Of a stretch of DNA of 64,000 bases, positions 55,542 through 64,000 are shown piece by piece. Each line of letters begins with the position of its first letter. The stretch's first letter is position 1. The translations under genes were made by a program, and so were the position numbers. Origin of the DNA: UBA1924 sp963976625 (lineage in GTDB: Bacteria; Planctomycetota; Phycisphaerae; Phycisphaerales; UBA1924); contig CAXBLA010000006.1 in the NCBI GenBank assembly GCA_963976625.1, forward strand, positions 61,283 to 125,282, given 5' to 3'. The notes under the pieces were generated by a model. It worked only from the letters and a program-made list of their open reading frames with translations. It made no database searches and was not told the DNA's origin.

Positions 55542-56284
55542 GTATACATATCCAATATGAAAGCAATAACAGAAAAAAATGAGAACAAGAACCTTGCCAC
55601 TGAAAAACAGCCATACACGAACGCTTAGGATCGAATCACATGCTCCACCCAGGCACGCTCAATTGCAGCACTGCTCAGCAATAAGTATACTGAGTCGGGC
55701 CCCTTGATTGAATAGTAATATCTGGATTTATCCCATTTCATGGGGGACCAACGAGCGCTTGGCGCAGCCCAAAGCCTGCATTTGTCCTCGCGGAACCCAC
55801 CCGCTTGAGCCACAAACCACAACAGGGGTGACGCGCTGGTCACCCCCTGGGGATCTTCTAAAACGATCTCGCAACTGTGCTTATCCGGACAATGGGCGAG
55901 GAGGGACTCGAACCATCCCCACTGACAACCCTAAAACGCTGATTTCCACAAGGGTGGGCGCAGAATGCGGCGCAGTTGCTGTTGATTCAACCCAATCAAG
56001 CCACTCTGATCCCGTGCTCAACGAATTGATCAAGGCATGGCCCAGCCTGAGCGTTTGGGAAAAATGGCAGGTTCGGAGGTTCACCGATCACATTGCCGAC
56101 CAAAATTTAACAACTGGTTGTGATTGACTCGCTCTATCCGTTCGTGTGAACCTTGCGTATTTTAGCCGGCTGGTACACCGGGCCCGCAGAGGTACAACTC
56201 ACTCTGTGGCAAGCAAGTCCACAGGTTATCGATCTGCTCGTGAACCACCTGCGTATATCCGCTAAGCCTCATACTTTATGCAAT
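55542..56284. other. Low-GC spacer holding an integrase-tail remnant
   Basis: No intact gene. It contains an eight-base-pair hairpin GGGGTGAC/GTCACCCC at 55825-55846 without a T run, a tRNA-3'-end-like segment around 55895-55920, and the degenerate coding tail listed separately. It marks the border between the dockerin gene and the metal-resistance cluster. Confidence 0.5.
55891..56127 (+). pseudogene. Tail remnant of a tyrosine-recombinase-type integrase
   Basis: An in-frame stretch ending at a TGA reads GRGGTRT..., then AECGAVAVDS and DPVLNELIKAWPSLSVWEKW. In planctomycetes, site-specific integrases often end with this kind of tail (a 'D-x-L-x(3)-I-x-A-W-P-x-L' helix after a tRNA-derived segment). 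The catalytic R-H-R-Y core is absent, so only the 3' end remains. The tRNA-like start of the tail fits an attachment-site origin. Confidence 0.4.
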
Positions 56285-57664
56285 CTAATGGTGATGATCC
56301 ATGTCTGGCTCCATCTGATCGCCCCTCCGGTTCCGGATGTACCACCATTCGAGCCCGAAGATGAATACTAAGCCGATAGCAGAAGTGATCAGAACAAGCA
56401 CATCAGATTGGGACTTCGAATAAACGAATGCTCCAAGCACTGCTACATCGAGACATATCGCCGTTAAGAGAATCGACCCCTTTGCTCCAACTTCATGGCG
56501 GAGATAGCGGTACACACCCCAGTGAATTGCGATGTCCATGAGGATATAGAGAATCGCCCCGAGTGATGCAATCCGCCCGAGATCGAAGAACACCGTCAAC
56601 ACGATTGCGATGACCGCCGTGTACACCAGTGTGTGCTTCTGAACCCGACCGGGCATACCGAAGTGTCGGTGCGGGACGAGTTTCATTTCGGTCAAAATTG
56701 CAAGCATACGAGATACCGCGAACATACTCGCTATCAATCCCGAGATGGTTGCCACCACAGCGATCGCGATGGTCAACCACTCACCCCACTTGCCCAAGAC
56801 CGGTCGAGCCGCCTCCGCGAGCGACGAATCCCTTGCAGCGATGATCTGATCAACACTCAGGCTGCTCGCTACCGAAAGTGTGACCAATAGGTAGAGCACA
56901 GTGCAGATCAGCAGGCTAATGATGATGGATCGGCTTACATTCTTCTTCGGATTATCGAGCTCATCACCGCTGTTGGTGATCGTGGTAAAGCCTTTGTATG
57001 CGAGGATAGCAATCGCCACAGCAGCAAGAAATCCATGAACCGAGCCGACCGAAGAACCCCCGGATGATGACCCGCTGCTGCTCAGCGTGTCAAACGACAG
57101 GCCAGAGACCCAAAGTCCAATACACGCAAAAACAGTAATGCCCAATATCTTGATTAATGCGGTGATTTTACTGAGTCTGCCAATAAACTTGTTCCCAAGC
57201 ACATTCACGATAAACGCAATCGCAATCAAACCAACTCCAAGAGCAGGAACAAGCCACGAGTCCGATTCTTTGCTGAAGATCCTCATCGTGTAAGTGCCGA
57301 AAGTCCGAGCAACCAGACTCTCATTGATCACCATAGAGAAATACATCATCAACGAAAAACCGGCTGTCACCACGCCCGGACCATATGCTTTTTGAAGAAT
57401 CATCGCTATCCCACCCGCGGATGGATATTGATTGCATACTTTTATATATGAGTACGAACTGAATGCGACAACCACCGCCGCCGCAAGAAATGCAACCGGA
57501 AACAACCCCCCTGCAAGCTCCGCAACCTGCCCCGTCAATGCAAAGATACCAGCTCCGATCATCACACCGGTGCCCATTGCAATTGAACCGGTCAGAGACA
57601 GGCTGCCCGCTGAGTATTCATCGGAATGATCGTGCTCATGAGTAGTCTGATTCGTATCACTCAT
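56285..57664 (-). CDS. APC-family amino acid permease with His-rich N-terminus
   Basis: A 459-aa 12-helix permease. Motif GSIAMGTGVMIGAGIFALTGQVAELAG near residue 27 is the APC signature. The short N-terminus is rich in His/Asp (THEHDHSDEYS), unusual for amino-acid permeases and similar to metal transporters. Base composition is lower in GC than neighbours. ATG at 57664, with AAAGGAA about 10 bases upstream. Placed downstream of a copper cluster, but the substrate is unknown. Confidence 0.8.
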   Translation of the reverse strand: MSDTNQTTHEHDHSDEYSAGSLSLTGSIAMGTGVMIGAGIFALTGQVAELAGGLFPVAFLAAAVVVAFSSYSYIKVCNQYPSAGGIAMILQKAYGPGVVTAGFSLMMYFSMVINESLVARTFGTYTMRIFSKESDSWLVPALGVGLIAIAFIVNVLGNKFIGRLSKITALIKILGITVFACIGLWVSGLSFDTLSSSGSSSGGSSVGSVHGFLAAVAIAILAYKGFTTITNSGDELDNPKKNVSRSIIISLLICTVLYLLVTLSVASSLSVDQIIAARDSSLAEAARPVLGKWGEWLTIAIAVVATISGLIASMFAVSRMLAILTEMKLVPHRHFGMPGRVQKHTLVYTAVIAIVLTVFFDLGRIASLGAILYILMDIAIHWGVYRYLRHEVGAKGSILLTAICLDVAVLGAFVYSKSQSDVLVLITSAIGLVFIFGLEWWYIRNRRGDQMEPDMDHHH

Positions 57665-57701
57665 TTCTTGAGATTCCTTTCGTTCAAAATGAAGATGGCA
57701 T

Positions 57702-58481
57702 TCAAAGCACCAGAAGCATTGCACCCGCCATCGCGGCCATGGTCAGGTCCTCGACAAGCGTCACCTTGGTCATCGGGAGATTCAAAGCTGTCCCAAGGCA
57801 TGCGCAACGGATCGCTCGTTTATTGAGCAAAGCATTGAGCACACCCGCGGCTCCGATGAGCATCAACACAAGAGTGAGCACATTGACCGCCATCGGCATC
57901 AACGCTAGCAGATACGCGACGCCGAGCCCGAGCTCGACAAACGGATACGCCCAGCCCCACACGGGCAGCTTCTTGGCGATCAGGTCATAGCCGCGATAAG
58001 CCGACACAAATCCCGGCGGGTCGAGCAGCTTAAAGAACGAGAACACCAGAAAGAACCCCGCCATAAAGTGACGCATCATCGGCTCGACCGCCCACGATCC
58101 ATCCGCGTACGCGACCAATAGCGTCACCCCCGCGATGAACCCCACAATGAGGAACAACGGGTACAGGCTCTCTTTCATCTCCTCTTCCATGCCATCATCG
58201 TGTGTATGCGTGTGTTGAGTCGAGGGTGCCCCCGCCGAGTCATCGACCGGCTTCTCGGCTGGCTCCACGACCGACGCCGTGTAGTCACCCGCCGACTCGA
58301 TCGCGGCGATCACCACCGATTCTTCGACTTCAGGCTCTGCCCGAACCTCCACGCTCCCAGACTGATGAGAGACTATTGCCTCACTCACAGTCGGGATCGC
58401 AAGGATCGCCTTCTGGATCTTGCCGGCACAGCCGCCGCAGTGCATCCCTTTGACATTGAAACTCTGAATCTGATGAGCCAT
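57702..58481 (-). CDS. HMA domain fused to DoxX/MauE-like membrane protein
   Basis: A 259-aa protein. The N-terminal heavy-metal-associated domain has GMHCGGCAGKIQKAI (CxxC metal site) near residue 11. A linker rich in His/Asp (THTHDDGMEEE) is followed by four membrane helices in a MauE/DoxX-like pattern (LYPLFLIVGFIAGVTLLVAY, HFMAGFFLVFSFFKLLDPPGF, AYPFVELGLGVAYLLALMP, VLTLVLMLIGAAGVL) with a CAC motif in CACLGTALNLPMTKVTLVED. Likely copper handling at the membrane; in the same direction as CusA. Confidence 0.82.
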   Translation of the reverse strand: MAHQIQSFNVKGMHCGGCAGKIQKAILAIPTVSEAIVSHQSGSVEVRAEPEVEESVVIAAIESAGDYTASVVEPAEKPVDDSAGAPSTQHTHTHDDGMEEEMKESLYPLFLIVGFIAGVTLLVAYADGSWAVEPMMRHFMAGFFLVFSFFKLLDPPGFVSAYRGYDLIAKKLPVWGWAYPFVELGLGVAYLLALMPMAVNVLTLVLMLIGAAGVLNALLNKRAIRCACLGTALNLPMTKVTLVEDLTMAAMAGAMLLVL

Positions 58482-58518
58482 TCAATGGCCTCCTTTGGAA
58501 TGTGAATAATAAACAATC

Positions 58519-59451
58519 TCAGTCTTCATCATGCATCGCCATCCAAGCCGCATCGATCTTCTTGATGGTCGGCATCGGATCGGCTTCGAACTTGGGCACG
58601 CACATCGCGCAGCAGAACTTCACCAGGCGTCCAGCGTACACCACACTGATCGGATCGCCCATCGAGCCGAGCTTGCCGCCCGAGATTGGGCAGGTGCTCA
58701 GCGGGTACTGCTCGCTCTGCTGTTCGATAACCGCCGCGTCGAGCTTGGCGATGTATGCAGAAGGGTCTTTCTTGAAATCGCCCGTGCACATTTTGCAGCA
58801 CAGGCGGACCAAGCGGTTGTTGTACACCAGCTCGATCGGGTCGCCCATCTCGCCGCCGAACGCTTCGCCAGAGACCACGCAGGTTGTCATCGGATAGAAC
58901 GATCGCTGTGATTCGATGATCTGCTGATCGAGCTTGGCAAAAGAAGCCTTCAGGTCTTTCTCGAACCTCGGGACACACATCTGGCAACAGAACTTCACCT
59001 CGCGCCCCTCGTAGGCCTTGACGATCGGATCGCCCATACTCCCCAGCGCTTCACCAGAGATCGGGCAGGTGCTGAGTATGTATGAGAGATGAGTCTGGCC
59101 CTCGGCTGGTGCTGAGCCCTCCTTCATCTGAGCATGTTCGTCATGCATCCCGGGCTCTGAGCCCGCCAATGCCATCGTGACAAACGCATCCCGCTTGGAC
59201 TCATCCCATGCGTTGAACTCATCTTCACAGCCCGGGCAGCAGAACCCGATGGTCTTGCCCTTGTAGACGCTAGTTCCTCCGGTGGCTTCGATGGGCTCTT
59301 GACCGATGGGGCACATCGCGTTGATCGGCTTCGATTCCTCGGCTTCTCCATGGGCATGATCGCCATGGTTCGCGTGCCCGGATTGAGCAAGGACTGGGCT
59401 CGAGAACAAAGCGCAACAAGCGCACAATGCGGTGAGGGGTAAACGGTTCAT
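58519..59451 (-). CDS. Secreted protein with four Cys-rich TRASH/YHS-like metal-binding repeats
   Basis: A 310-aa exported protein. Signal peptide MNRLPLTALCACCALFSSPVLA, then a His-rich stretch (GHANHGDHAHGE). Four repeats of about 55 residues follow, the last three reading CPISG/CVVSG...GDPI...YxxRxVKFCCxMC, the first CPIGQEPI...GFCCPGC. Each provides three or more cysteines. This resembles TRASH/YHS metal-binding domains. It lies 2 bases downstream of the CusA-like pump, so a periplasmic copper-binding or sensing role is likely. Confidence 0.8.
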   Translation of the reverse strand: MNRLPLTALCACCALFSSPVLAQSGHANHGDHAHGEAEESKPINAMCPIGQEPIEATGGTSVYKGKTIGFCCPGCEDEFNAWDESKRDAFVTMALAGSEPGMHDEHAQMKEGSAPAEGQTHLSYILSTCPISGEALGSMGDPIVKAYEGREVKFCCQMCVPRFEKDLKASFAKLDQQIIESQRSFYPMTTCVVSGEAFGGEMGDPIELVYNNRLVRLCCKMCTGDFKKDPSAYIAKLDAAVIEQQSEQYPLSTCPISGGKLGSMGDPISVVYAGRLVKFCCAMCVPKFEADPMPTIKKIDAAWMAMHDED

Positions 59452-59453
59452 AA

Positions 59454-62400
59454 CTAAACTCCTTTAGTTTGAGGTTTCTTGCTGGGCTTTTTCGAAAAAC
59501 GGAACTTCCATTCCTGCGACCAGCAATACAGGATGGGAACGACAAACCAAGTCAGTGAGGCCACGGCCATCCCACCAAATGTCGGAATCGCCATCGGGAT
59601 CATGATGTCTGAGCCACGCCCGGTGCTCGTGAGTACGGGGAGGAGCGCGAGGATAGTGGTCGCCGAGGTCATCACCGCGGCCCGGACCCGGAGCCGACCG
59701 CCGCCGACCACTGATCTGCGAATCGATTCAATCGAATCCGGCTTCTGCTCGCGCATCGACTGCTCAATGCGCGTCGCCATGATGACCCCGTCATCGGTCG
59801 CGATCCCGAACAACGCAAGGAACCCCACCCAGACCGCGACGCTCAGGTTGTACGGGCGGATCTGGAAGAGTTCACGCAGATTCGTCCCGAACAAATCGAT
59901 GTCCATAAACCAGGGCTGCCCGTAGAGCCAGAGCATCGTGAAGCCGCCCCCCCACGCAACAAAGACCCCAGAAAACACCATCATCGTGACGCTGAACTTC
60001 TTGAACTGGAAGTAGAGCAGCAAGAAGATTGCTACCAGCGACAATGGCAGCACAATACTCATCCGCTTGGCCGCCCGGAGTTGGTTCTTGTACGCGCCCG
60101 CGAACTCATAGCTCACCCCCCCCGGCACCACCAGCTCCCCTGCACTGATCTTTGAGCTGATATACGCCTTGGCATCCTCGACAACCGTCACCTCCGCAAC
60201 GCCGGGCTGCTTATCAAACAGCACATACGCGACCAAAAATGTATCCTCGCTCTTGATCATCTGAGGGCCCCGACGGTATTCCAGCGTGGCCAACTCACCC
60301 ATCGGAACCTGTGTCCCGTCGGGCGCGGGCACCAGGATATCCATCAGCGTCTCGGGCTCATCTCGGAGTTCGCGGAGATAGCGTACCCGGATCGGATACC
60401 GCTCGCGCCCCTCGACGCTCATCGTCAGGGCCTTACCGCCGATCGCGACCTCGATGACTTCTTGCACATCTTCGATCTGGATCCCATAACGGGCGATCTT
60501 CTCCCGATCAATCTCGATTTCCAAGTACGGCTTGCCCACCACCCGATCCGCGAAGACCGCAGCGGGTTGCACGGATGGAACTTCCTTGAGTAAGCGTTCG
60601 AGCTCGAGCCCGAAGGATTCGATCGCTTCGAGGCTCGGGCCGTACACCTTGATCCCCATCGGCGCGCGGAACCCCGACTGGAGCATCACGATCCGGGTCT
60701 CGATTGGCTGGAGCTTGGGCGCACTCGTGAGCCCGGGCATCTGAGCGACCCGCGTGATCTCGTCCCAGATATCCTGTGATGATCGGATCTCATCACGCCA
60801 TTGGCGGAACGGCTTGCCGTCCTCATCCTCGATCAGCTCGCCCGCCGGATCACGGAGATACGAACCGTCGGCGTCGACCGCGAAGAGCACCCGATGCCCC
60901 CCATCATTCATCACATACTCGTCGGCGTACTCGATCACGGTCTCGATCATCGAGATCGGAGCCGGGTCCAGCGGGCTCTCCACACGCCCGATTTTGCCGA
61001 CCGATTGCACGACCTCGGGTACGCTCATGATGCGGAGATCGAGCTCCTTGAGGATCTCGGTTGCCTCACCGATTGATGCGTGGGGCATCGTGGTCGGCAT
61101 GTACAAAAACGACCCTTCGTCAAGCGATGGCATGAACTCAGAACCCAGCCCCGGAACCGCGTGAGCCACCTTGACCAAACGCTCGTTCTGGCGGACGCCC
61201 TCGGGCAGCCAGCCCCAGACCTGGTCAAACCCGAGCCATACGGTCGATCCAAAGAGGACGATGAACACCGCCGGCGAGAGCGCCACGACCTTGTGCCCGA
61301 GCGCCCATGCCAAAATATGCGGGAACAAAATCCGGATCACCCAGAAAGTAATCAGCAACGCACCAACAAGCATCGCGATGAACAACGCATTGCCAACAAC
61401 GCCCGGCCCGGGCCCCAGCGGCTCCCAGGACCCCGCCAGCACCACGAGCACCACACCCACCACCACCAGATTCGCCGACCACAACAACCCACGGGCGACC
61501 AGCTTGGGCAATCCGGGCTCGATCAAATAGAACACCCCGAACGCGGCGATGCACACGCCCCCGATCGGCTGGATCCAGATCGCGATACACACCCCGGCAA
61601 GGGCAAGAGCCGCGGATGCTACCGTTCGCACCGATTTGACCGGGATCCGGAAACCCATCAGCATCTGGGCCGCCGCGGGTAGAATCGTCAGCGCGATGAT
61701 GATCGAAGCGACGAGCGCGAAGGTCTTCGTATATGCCAGGGGCTTGAAGAGCTTGCCCTCCGCCGCCTGCATCGTGAACACAGGCAGAAATCCAACAACG
61801 GTCGTCGCCACGGCCGTGAGCACCGCGCCCCCGACCTCCGATGCGGACCGGTAAACGACTTCCAGCCGCGGCTCGGCAGGATCCGCCTCATCGAGCCCGC
61901 GCAGGATATTCTCGGAGAGCACAATCCCCATATCCACAATGGTCCCGATCGCGATCGCGATGCCCGAGAGGGCCACGATGTTGGCATCAACCTTAAACAC
62001 CTTCATGCCGATGAATGTGCCCAGCACGGTGATCGGCAGCATCGCCCCGATCAATAGGCTGCTCCGCAGGTGCATCACCATCAGCACCACCACAATGATC
62101 GTGACATACACCTGCTGCTCAATCGCCGAGTTGAGCGTCGAGAGTGTTTCTTTGATCAGCCCCGAGCGATCATAAAACGGAACGATCGTGACTCGCGACT
62201 CGGTCCCATCGCTGAGGGTCTTCGTTGGCAAGCCCGACGCCGTCGATGCGATCTGCGCTTTGACCCGCTCGATCGTTGCCATCGGGTTCTCGCCGTAGCG
62301 GACTACGACCACCCCGCCCACGGCTTCCACCCCACCCTTGCTCAGCACACCCCGGCGCTGGGCCGGGCCGTAGCCCACCTTGGCGATATCACCGATGAGG

Positions 62401-63248
62401 ATCGGCTGCCCATCGCGTGCGGTGATCGCGGTCTGCTCGAGGTCTTCCGGTTTTTCGATGAACCCGATCCCCCGGACGATGTACTCGGCCCGGTTCACCT
62501 CGAGCGTCCGGGCCCCGACATCGAGGTTGCTCTTGCGCACAGCGCTGATCACCTGCCCGAGCGTGATCCCCACAGCACGCATCGCGTCCGGGTTGACATC
62601 CACCTGATACTCACGCACGAAGCCACCGATCGAAGCGACCTCGCTGACACCCTTGACCCCAGCGAGCTGATACTTGACCGTGAAATCCTGGATCGATCGC
62701 AGCTCGTCGGGCTCCCATCCGCCCGTCGGGTTGCCGTCCCCGTCTCGCCCCTCGAGCGTGTACCAGAAGACCTGCCCGAGCGCCGTCGCATCGGGCCCAA
62801 GCATCGGCACCACACCCGTCGGCAGCGTCCCCGCGGGCAACGAACCGAGCTTCTCGAGCACCCGCGATCGCGACCAATAAAACTCAACACCATCCTCGAA
62901 CACCACATAGACCGTGGAGAACCCGAACACCGAGTAGCTCCGGATGTCCTTGACCCCCGGGATCCCCAGCAGCGCCACGGTCATCGGGTACGAGATCTGG
63001 TCATCAATATCCTGAGGCGATCGCCCCGACCACTCCGTAAACACGATCTGCTGGTTCTCACCGATATCCGGGATCGCGTCCACGGGGACCGGATCCCGGG
63101 GGAGATCGCCGATCTCCCAATCGAACGGCGCGACAAGGATGCCCCAGAAGATCATCACGAAGAGCAGGATCGCCACGACTAGCTTCTGCTCAAGACAGAA
63201 ACGGATCACACGCCCGACCATACCCGGATTGTTGAGCTGATCAGTCAT
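59454..63248 (-). CDS. cusA: CusA/CzcA-family heavy-metal RND efflux pump
   Basis: About 1264 aa. ATG at 63248 is favoured because GAGG lies about eight bases upstream; another ATG is 6 bases further. Typical HME-RND features: N-terminal helix, EWSGRSPQDIDDQISYPMTVALLG, GIAIAIGTIVDMGIVLSENIL in helix 4, duplicated porter and TM halves, GIATDDGVIMATRIE in the second half. An extra membrane insertion of about 150 residues (about 61200-61660) makes it longer than the usual 1040. The start overlaps the adaptor stop, so the two are coupled. Confidence 0.92.
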   Translation of the reverse strand: MTDQLNNPGMVGRVIRFCLEQKLVVAILLFVMIFWGILVAPFDWEIGDLPRDPVPVDAIPDIGENQQIVFTEWSGRSPQDIDDQISYPMTVALLGIPGVKDIRSYSVFGFSTVYVVFEDGVEFYWSRSRVLEKLGSLPAGTLPTGVVPMLGPDATALGQVFWYTLEGRDGDGNPTGGWEPDELRSIQDFTVKYQLAGVKGVSEVASIGGFVREYQVDVNPDAMRAVGITLGQVISAVRKSNLDVGARTLEVNRAEYIVRGIGFIEKPEDLEQTAITARDGQPILIGDIAKVGYGPAQRRGVLSKGGVEAVGGVVVVRYGENPMATIERVKAQIASTASGLPTKTLSDGTESRVTIVPFYDRSGLIKETLSTLNSAIEQQVYVTIIVVVLMVMHLRSSLLIGAMLPITVLGTFIGMKVFKVDANIVALSGIAIAIGTIVDMGIVLSENILRGLDEADPAEPRLEVVYRSASEVGGAVLTAVATTVVGFLPVFTMQAAEGKLFKPLAYTKTFALVASIIIALTILPAAAQMLMGFRIPVKSVRTVASAALALAGVCIAIWIQPIGGVCIAAFGVFYLIEPGLPKLVARGLLWSANLVVVGVVLVVLAGSWEPLGPGPGVVGNALFIAMLVGALLITFWVIRILFPHILAWALGHKVVALSPAVFIVLFGSTVWLGFDQVWGWLPEGVRQNERLVKVAHAVPGLGSEFMPSLDEGSFLYMPTTMPHASIGEATEILKELDLRIMSVPEVVQSVGKIGRVESPLDPAPISMIETVIEYADEYVMNDGGHRVLFAVDADGSYLRDPAGELIEDEDGKPFRQWRDEIRSSQDIWDEITRVAQMPGLTSAPKLQPIETRIVMLQSGFRAPMGIKVYGPSLEAIESFGLELERLLKEVPSVQPAAVFADRVVGKPYLEIEIDREKIARYGIQIEDVQEVIEVAIGGKALTMSVEGRERYPIRVRYLRELRDEPETLMDILVPAPDGTQVPMGELATLEYRRGPQMIKSEDTFLVAYVLFDKQPGVAEVTVVEDAKAYISSKISAGELVVPGGVSYEFAGAYKNQLRAAKRMSIVLPLSLVAIFLLLYFQFKKFSVTMMVFSGVFVAWGGGFTMLWLYGQPWFMDIDLFGTNLRELFQIRPYNLSVAVWVGFLALFGIATDDGVIMATRIEQSMREQKPDSIESIRRSVVGGGRLRVRAAVMTSATTILALLPVLTSTGRGSDIMIPMAIPTFGGMAVASLTWFVVPILYCWSQEWKFRFSKKPSKKPQTKGV

Positions 63249-64000
63249 GGTCATGCCCCTCGTGCACTGGGTCTTGGACTGGATCAATCGACGGATTGAT
63301 CGGGGTGTGGGTTTCTTCTATATCTCCGCAGCGGAGCATCGCGCTGCCGAAGTACGGGTTATTGATCTCTTGCCCGCGCTGGAGCCACTGGGCACCCTTG
63401 AAATCAAACGCCATCGGGCAGTAGGCCGTGTAGTGGGTTTCGCCTGATGGATTCCCAAACCGGCTTTGCAGCGACATGATCGCTATGGACATCTGCTCGA
63501 AGCTCAATCGCGCACCATCCATCGTCGTCATGGCTGGATCCAACCTGAGCTTGCCTCCTGCCCGTCGCCAGATCCCTAATGGTTCGCCGGAAAGCCCGAT
63601 CACACGCACCGACTCCACCGCCCCATCGAGATTCTTCGCTGATTCGATGAATCCACCTAGATCATCGTCGGCGAGCCGTTCCTGAGCATCGAAGTACGCG
63701 GCGAACACCGCGCTCAGGTCCTCGATGAATCCCTCGGGGGCGGTGCTCTGCATCTCCATCGCGGACATATCAGGCATTGCCTGTGTCGAAGGTGCCTGCT
63801 CACCGTGCTGATGACCCGCACCACTCGCCCCGCCGTCGGGCATCATCATGCTCGGCTTGGCGAGGATCTGCATCGCGCTATCGATTCGGAACGCCCCGTT
63901 GACCACGACCTGGTCTCCCTCTATGAGCCCTGATCGCACCGTATAAAAATCACCGCCCCGTGCCCCCAGATCGATCGTCCGCCCCTCGTAGGTCGGCTTG
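63241..64000 (-). CDS. CusB-like RND adaptor, partial (continues past window end)
   Basis: The last about 253 residues of a HlyD-family periplasmic adaptor; the 5' part lies beyond the window. The visible part starts in the membrane-proximal barrel (KPTYEGRTIDLGARGGDFY, TVRSGLIEGDQVVVNGAFRIDS). After a Met/His-rich linker (GHQHGEQ, PDMSAMEMQ) comes a DUF3347-like domain with YCPMAFDFKGAQWLQRGQEINNPYFG, typical of copper/silver adaptors. Ends in HEGHDHD. Pairs with the downstream CusA. Confidence 0.85.
   Translation of the reverse strand, partial: KPTYEGRTIDLGARGGDFYTVRSGLIEGDQVVVNGAFRIDSAMQILAKPSMMMPDGGASGAGHQHGEQAPSTQAMPDMSAMEMQSTAPEGFIEDLSAVFAAYFDAQERLADDDLGGFIESAKNLDGAVESVRVIGLSGEPLGIWRRAGGKLRLDPAMTTMDGARLSFEQMSIAIMSLQSRFGNPSGETHYTAYCPMAFDFKGAQWLQRGQEINNPYFGSAMLRCGDIEETHTPINPSIDPVQDPVHEGHDHD

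Noticed and set aside
55895..55920. Possible complete tRNA at the integrase remnant
   Set aside because: Only a T-loop-like GGTTCGAGTCC segment is visible; D arm, anticodon arm and acceptor pairing are not, so no tRNA was called.

Overview
The window looks like a chromosomal segment of a planctomycete, most likely class Phycisphaerae. This is an inference from gene content, not from a search. The signs are: a complete alternative complex III operon joined to a caa3-type oxidase; a DUF1800/DUF1501 secreted pair; two PEP-CTERM-like proteins; a giant secreted protein ending in a 'GC-type' dockerin (D/N-rich repeats with FFDxS); a TIGR04138-type planctomycete/verrucomicrobial protein; two CxxCDYSLxGL zinc-ribbon membrane proteins; and a Kdo transferase, which implies an LPS-type outer membrane. 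GC content is high through most of the window and dips in 32.1-33.1 kb and 55.5-57.7 kb.

Layout. 0-9.3 kb: housekeeping and envelope genes (PolX polymerase, Ffh, PEP-CTERM protein, AI-2E-family permease, TIGR04138 protein, amidohydrolase, OmpA-like lipoprotein). 9.4-25.4 kb: one long minus-strand respiratory operon, in transcription order ActA-B-C-D-E-F, a small membrane protein, SCO, CtaC, CtaD, CtaE, CtaF and an unknown two-TM protein. Divergent from it is an N-terminally extended heme A synthase (25.6-27.0 kb), followed by DUF1800 and DUF1501 genes. 30.1-32 kb: two coupled small membrane proteins and an Mn-type superoxide dismutase with an attenuator-like leader. 32.1-33.15 kb: a gene-poor kilobase with a good sigma-70-type promoter and no recognisable product. 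33.2-39.5 kb: a sigma-70-family factor lacking region 3, an intact PilT ATPase, a membrane-anchored PilB/GspE-like protein with a degenerate nucleotide site, and a CvpA-like membrane protein with a large unrecognised C-terminal domain. 39.7-45.1 kb: a translation and nucleotide cluster on the minus strand (glmU-like, prs, rplY, pth, rpsF, ssb, rplI) without the usual rpsR, plus tRNA-Gln. 45.6-50.2 kb: SWIM-domain protein with SNF2 helicase, and tRNA-Lys. 50.3-55.5 kb: WaaA, PEP-CTERM protein, dockerin protein. 55.9-64 kb: a probable integrase-tail remnant next to a heavy-metal (likely copper) cluster: CusB-like adaptor (cut by the window end), CusA-like RND pump, a four-repeat Cys-rich secreted metalloprotein, an HMA-DoxX fusion and an APC permease with a His-rich N-terminus.

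How the parts work together. ActABCDEF should oxidise menaquinol and pass electrons to the caa3 oxidase through fused and free cytochrome c domains. SCO loads CuA and CtaA makes heme A. The copper cluster at the right edge could protect this copper-dependent chain, but that link is inferred. The most interesting candidate for undescribed biology is the PilT / pseudo-PilB / CvpA-like locus at 34.5-39.5 kb. Other leads are the sod leader, the orphan promoter region and the four-repeat metalloprotein.
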